DNA from: an uncultured Oscillospiraceae bacterium
GTDB lineage: Bacteria; Bacillota; Clostridia; Oscillospirales; Ruminococcaceae
Length of the DNA stretch: 8,331 nucleotides
Reading direction: 5' to 3'
Assembly: GCA_905212515.1 (NCBI GenBank)
Contig: CAJMEU010000127.1
Span: forward strand, 1-8,331
The notes beneath the pieces were generated by a model, which searched no databases, had not been told where the DNA came from, and worked only from the letters and a program-made list of their open reading frames with translations. Below, one piece after another: positions 5,896-8,331 of the stretch. The translations under genes were made by a program, and so were the position numbers. Every line of letters begins with the position of its first letter. The stretch's first letter is position 1.

Positions 5896-7173
5896 TCAGT
5901 CGAGTCCCGATAAAACGGCCTCCAGCACCGTGTCGCGGCCGGCTATATAATCCGCCAGCGTCTGCCGCACGGTCACGTCCGGCAGCAGCGGTTTGCCGTC
6001 CAAAGGGTCCGCCTGCCCCGCGTCCCCTATGGCGGCGTAATAAGTCCTGTATTGTTTCGCCATCCACAGCGACAGCCCGCCGGGCAGCGCCAATGCGGCG
6101 CAGTTGCCCGGCGAGGAGACACAGCCTCCCGTGGGCTCTCCCACCAGAGTGGCCCCCGCCTGGCGCAGGTCATAGGCATTCCACACCGCCGAGGAAAAGG
6201 TTCCTGTTCCGATTAGGCCGTACACTTCTGCCCCCTGCCCGACCAGCACCTTCACCAGGACGCGCATGGGATAAAACGCCTGGTTGTCACCGCCGCTGTT
6301 GTAACGCAGATCTATGACCAGGCGGCCTCCGCTTTCCACGGCCGCCGCCGTATCCTCGGCCAGCTGCTGCACGGAATACTCCGGCTGTTCGGCGCATTCG
6401 TTGTATTGCACGTACACCGTGCCATCGGCCAAAGCATCCACGTGGTAGAAGCGCCGGTCGTCTGAGGCCCACCGCATTAGTGTGGGCACGCTGCCATGTT
6501 GCCGCAGGGCTTCCATGGGCACCGCGTTGACGTTGATGTCTGCCTGCGCTTCCACCCACTGTTCGCCTTCCTCTCCGTTGACTGGATCCCGCCAGGCGAC
6601 CTGCGCGCCGTCCAGCCTCTGGGCCGCACCGGCATAACGCAGATACTCCATGATCCCCATGTCTTCTCCCGCGCATTGCCGCATCCATGGTTCGTTTTCA
6701 TAGCTGATGACCGGCCGCAGCCGCTGCGCCAATTCTTCCGCCGCCACACCGTTGATCGCCACCAGCACTTTGCCCCGCAGTTCTTCGTCCTCCGCAGCCC
6801 ACAGGACATATTGGCCTTCCACCTCACGCAGCCAAAAAGGCAGATAGTGCCCCGCCGTGCCCGCGGATACGGAGGTATGCCCGTCGCCCAGCAGCGCCGC
6901 CATCTCCTGAATGGCCAGCGCCGTGCCCCAGCGGTCCAGTTTGGGCAGGCGCGCCGCCACTTCTTCCCGCTTTTCCCGCAGCGTTTTTTCGGGGGTGTGC
7001 GCATAGGGGCGGGGATGCACCTTTGTTAATTGGTGGTAAACCTCCTCCAGCGCCGCCTGCTTTTCTTCTTCCGTGAGGGCGTCTCCCCCGCTCTGCGGCG
7101 GTGTTTTCGCCGCGCAGGCGGCCAGGCCCGCGATCACGCAAAATATCAGTACCACAGCGATCCATCGCTTCAC
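5896..7173 (-). CDS. S41-like (tail-specific-protease family) lipoprotein, upstream copy
   Basis: A 425-residue lipoprotein: MKRWIAVVLIFCVIAGLAAC has lipobox LAAC (C20). It shares its plan with the neighbouring paralogue: LTKVHPRPYAHTPE (49-62), LLGDGHTSVSAG (94-105), LVAINGV (137-143), VYVQYNECAE (253-262), VIDLRYNSGGDNQ (286-298), TGTFSSAVWNAYDL (323-336) with S328 (or S327) the likely nucleophile, VGEPTGG (344-350) and a GRDTVLEAVL end. No lysine is found at the classical Ctp position. The two proteins are clearly homologous yet diverged, pointing to an old tandem duplication. The start is GTG at 7173, fixed by GGGAGG at 7181-7186 seven bases upstream and by the signal peptide. It likely acts outside the membrane on peptides or cell-wall-associated proteins; substrate unknown. 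A CVSSPGNC stretch (351-358) could form a disulfide loop that the other copy lacks. Confidence 0.87.
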   Translation of the reverse strand: MKRWIAVVLIFCVIAGLAACAAKTPPQSGGDALTEEEKQAALEEVYHQLTKVHPRPYAHTPEKTLREKREEVAARLPKLDRWGTALAIQEMAALLGDGHTSVSAGTAGHYLPFWLREVEGQYVLWAAEDEELRGKVLVAINGVAAEELAQRLRPVISYENEPWMRQCAGEDMGIMEYLRYAGAAQRLDGAQVAWRDPVNGEEGEQWVEAQADINVNAVPMEALRQHGSVPTLMRWASDDRRFYHVDALADGTVYVQYNECAEQPEYSVQQLAEDTAAAVESGGRLVIDLRYNSGGDNQAFYPMRVLVKVLVGQGAEVYGLIGTGTFSSAVWNAYDLRQAGATLVGEPTGGCVSSPGNCAALALPGGLSLWMAKQYRTYYAAIGDAGQADPLDGKPLLPDVTVRQTLADYIAGRDTVLEAVLSGLD

Positions 7174-7201
7174 ACGCCCACCTCCCTATATTCAACTCAA
7201 C

Positions 7202-7228
7202 ATTATATCTTTTATAGCATCATGTCAA
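7202..7228 (-). promoter_or_regulatory. Promoter of the upstream S41 lipoprotein gene
   Basis: On the minus strand, TTGACA (7223-7228) is followed by TATAAT (7202-7207) with a 15-base spacer, shorter than ideal. Shifting to TAATGT (7200-7205) gives 17 bases but a poorer -10 box. Either way transcription would begin about 10-20 bases before the GGGAGG ribosome site. Confidence 0.65.
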
Positions 7229-7561
7229 CCCACAATATGCCTAAAGACACCCCTGCGGCGTGTTGACCCGAGAAAGCATTGCTTCTGGCCGAGGATTTTT
7301 ATGCACCGCCTCGTCAAATTTGCCTGACAGCCACAAAGGAAGCCCGCGCGAATTTTCCTTGCACTGCATCAACCATTGCTTCTTTCTGAAGTGCTTTGCA
7401 CTTTTGGCCCGGCGGTTTTAGCTGGAAGATGTGCAAAGCAGCCCGGCGATCCTTACGGATCGCCGGGCTGCTTGAGTTCGCCAGACTTAAAATCGTCAGC
7501 CGAAACCAACGGGTTCTTGCGCCAACACAGTTTATGGTATGCTTTTTCTTTTCCGCCGCGT
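7229..7561 (-). repeat. Non-coding region rich in inverted repeats, possibly a dispersed intergenic repeat
   Basis: About 330 bases between pfkA and the S41 gene with no convincing gene. TGCTTTGCAC (7392-7401) is inverted at 7431-7440 as GTGCAAAGCA, AAGTGC/GCACTT forms a small hairpin at 7389-7403, and CCCGGCG occurs both in that loop and in the large hairpin at 7436-7473. On the minus strand one frame stays open for about 56 codons down to TAG at 7241-7243 (ending SRVNTPQGCL), but it has no good ribosome site and an alternative frame is also partly open. The structure fits a mobile or repeated intergenic element. Repeat status cannot be shown from one copy. Confidence 0.35.
7436..7473 (-). 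terminator. Large GC-rich hairpin, candidate pfkA terminator
   Basis: A perfect 17-bp stem (7436-7452 with 7457-7473; core GCAGCCCGGCGATCC) closes a four-base loop. It lies about 90 bases beyond the pfkA stop in the minus direction and is followed there by only TTTGC, so it is a weak classical terminator. It could instead be part of the surrounding repeat-like region or protect an mRNA end. Confidence 0.55.
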
Positions 7562-8314
7562 TCAGCCCAGGCTGATGCCCATGCGGCGGGCCACGGTGAG
7601 CATATCGCAGGTATCCGGCACCAGCTTCGTTTTGCCGGCAATGTCTTTCAACGGATTGGCTGTGACGATGTTGTTCTTCATCGCCACGGCCACGCCATAA
7701 TGGTCGGCCTCCACCAGCTTGGCTGCATGTGTGCCGAACTGGGTGGCCAGCACGCGGTCGTACGCCGAAGGGCTGCCGCCGCGCTGCATGTGGCCGGGCA
7801 CGCACACGCGCGTTTCAAATCCGGTAGCTTCCTCAATTTGGGCCGCGATGCGGTTGGTGGCCGTCTTGATGCCGTTCTCAGCGCGGTAGGCGGCCCGCTC
7901 CTTCTTTTTCATGGCCGCCTCCTTGGTATCGATGGCACCCTCGGCCACCGCCACGATGGGGAACCCCTTGCCCTCGCCGGCACGGTGCTGGATGGCCTTG
8001 ACCACATTCACGATATTGTACGGCAGTTCGGCGATGATGATGATATCCGCGCCGCCGGCGATGCCCGAATACAGCGTCAGCCAGCCGGCCTTATTGCCCA
8101 TCAGTTCAATGACCATCACCCGGCGGTGGCTGGTGGCCGTGGTGTGAATGCGGTCGATCACCTCGGTGGCGATGTCTACGGCCGTGTGGAAACCGAAGGT
8201 GACGTCCGTGCCATAGATGTCGTTGTCAATGGTTTTGGGCAGGCCGATGATGTTCATGCCTTCCTCGCTGAGCAGGTTGGGCTTTTTTTTTGTCCCGTTG
8301 CCGCCCAGGCACAA
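7562..8314 (-). CDS. pfkA: 6-phosphofructokinase, C-terminal part (frame interrupted near right edge)
   Basis: Phosphorylates fructose 6-phosphate to the 1,6-bisphosphate in glycolysis, cytoplasm. Visible motifs are GGNGT (bases 8291-8305), GLPKTIDNDI with catalytic TIDND (PKTIDND at 8219-8239), IELMGNKAGWLTLYSGIAGGAD, IVAVAEGA, VPGHMQRGGSPSAYDRVLATQFG and the MGISLG end. A Gly after GGN (position 104 in E. coli numbering) suggests ATP as donor, while Lys in PKTIDND (position 124) is the type seen in the mixed-substrate, group III clade. Only about 250 codons are present, against 360 or more for that family. The first available start is TTG at 8314, without a ribosome site; homology continues upstream as K-L-D (8321-8329), but TGA at 8318-8320 interrupts the frame. 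So this is a partial gene with a sequencing error or a real nonsense change, not a natural start. Confidence 0.88.
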   Translation of the reverse strand: MCLGGNGTKKKPNLLSEEGMNIIGLPKTIDNDIYGTDVTFGFHTAVDIATEVIDRIHTTATSHRRVMVIELMGNKAGWLTLYSGIAGGADIIIIAELPYNIVNVVKAIQHRAGEGKGFPIVAVAEGAIDTKEAAMKKKERAAYRAENGIKTATNRIAAQIEEATGFETRVCVPGHMQRGGSPSAYDRVLATQFGTHAAKLVEADHYGVAVAMKNNIVTANPLKDIAGKTKLVPDTCDMLTVARRMGISLG

Positions 8315-8331
8315 AAGTCAGTCCAGCTTGG

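Noticed and set aside
7243..7410. Small protein ending SRVNTPQGCL in the pfkA downstream region
   Set aside because: The frame lacks a convincing start and ribosome site and lies in repeat-like, hairpin-rich DNA; more likely a false small protein.
7314..7805. 163-codon minus-strand frame overlapping the pfkA 3' end
   Set aside because: It is out of frame with a clear PFK over half its length, then enters the repeat-like region; no ribosome site.
8318..8320. TGA in pfkA as evidence of a recoded genetic code or selenocysteine
   Set aside because: Several genes here end in TGA at sensible positions, the family expects a small residue such as Ala, and the site is 12 bases from the window edge.

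Overview
The window reads as chromosomal DNA of a GC-rich Firmicute, most likely a gut Clostridia lineage such as Oscillospiraceae/Ruminococcaceae. The reasons are a valine T-box riboswitch ahead of valS, strong AGGAGG-type ribosome binding sites, sigma-A promoters close to TTGACA-N17-TATAAT, lipobox lipoproteins, an RNHCP-domain protein, and a clostridial-type phosphofructokinase. The species call is inference. No phage, transposon, CRISPR, tRNA or rRNA was seen.

Layout. 1-1673 (minus): N-terminal two thirds of valyl-tRNA synthetase, running off the left edge and preceded by a complete T-box leader (terminator, T-box sequence, stem I distal loop, candidate GUC specifier, promoter) up to about 1986. 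2009-2608 (plus): divergently transcribed RNHCP zinc-binding protein with its own promoter and a long, structured leader. 2610-2646: symmetrical hairpin terminator shared with the convergent membrane acyltransferase gene (2651-3724, minus), whose short leader contains an intrinsic terminator. 3890-4554 (plus): promoter, double zinc-ribbon membrane protein and terminator, in visibly lower-GC DNA than the neighbours. 4556-7173 (minus): two tandem, paralogous S41-type (tail-specific-protease-like) lipoproteins, each with its own promoter. 7229-7561: about 330 bases without a convincing gene but rich in inverted repeats. 7562-8331 (minus): C-terminal part of 6-phosphofructokinase, with an in-frame TGA 12 bases from the right edge.

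How the genes work together. This is a mixed housekeeping neighbourhood rather than one pathway. valS is controlled by uncharged tRNA-Val. The RNHCP and acyltransferase genes each sit behind leaders that look able to attenuate expression. The two S41 lipoproteins probably form one transcription unit with an internal promoter and act at the outer face of the membrane. pfkA is a separate glycolytic gene. I found no evidence of a large undescribed multi-gene system. The best leads are the two regulatory leaders, the S41 pair, the repeat-like intergenic region and the broken-looking edge of pfkA.
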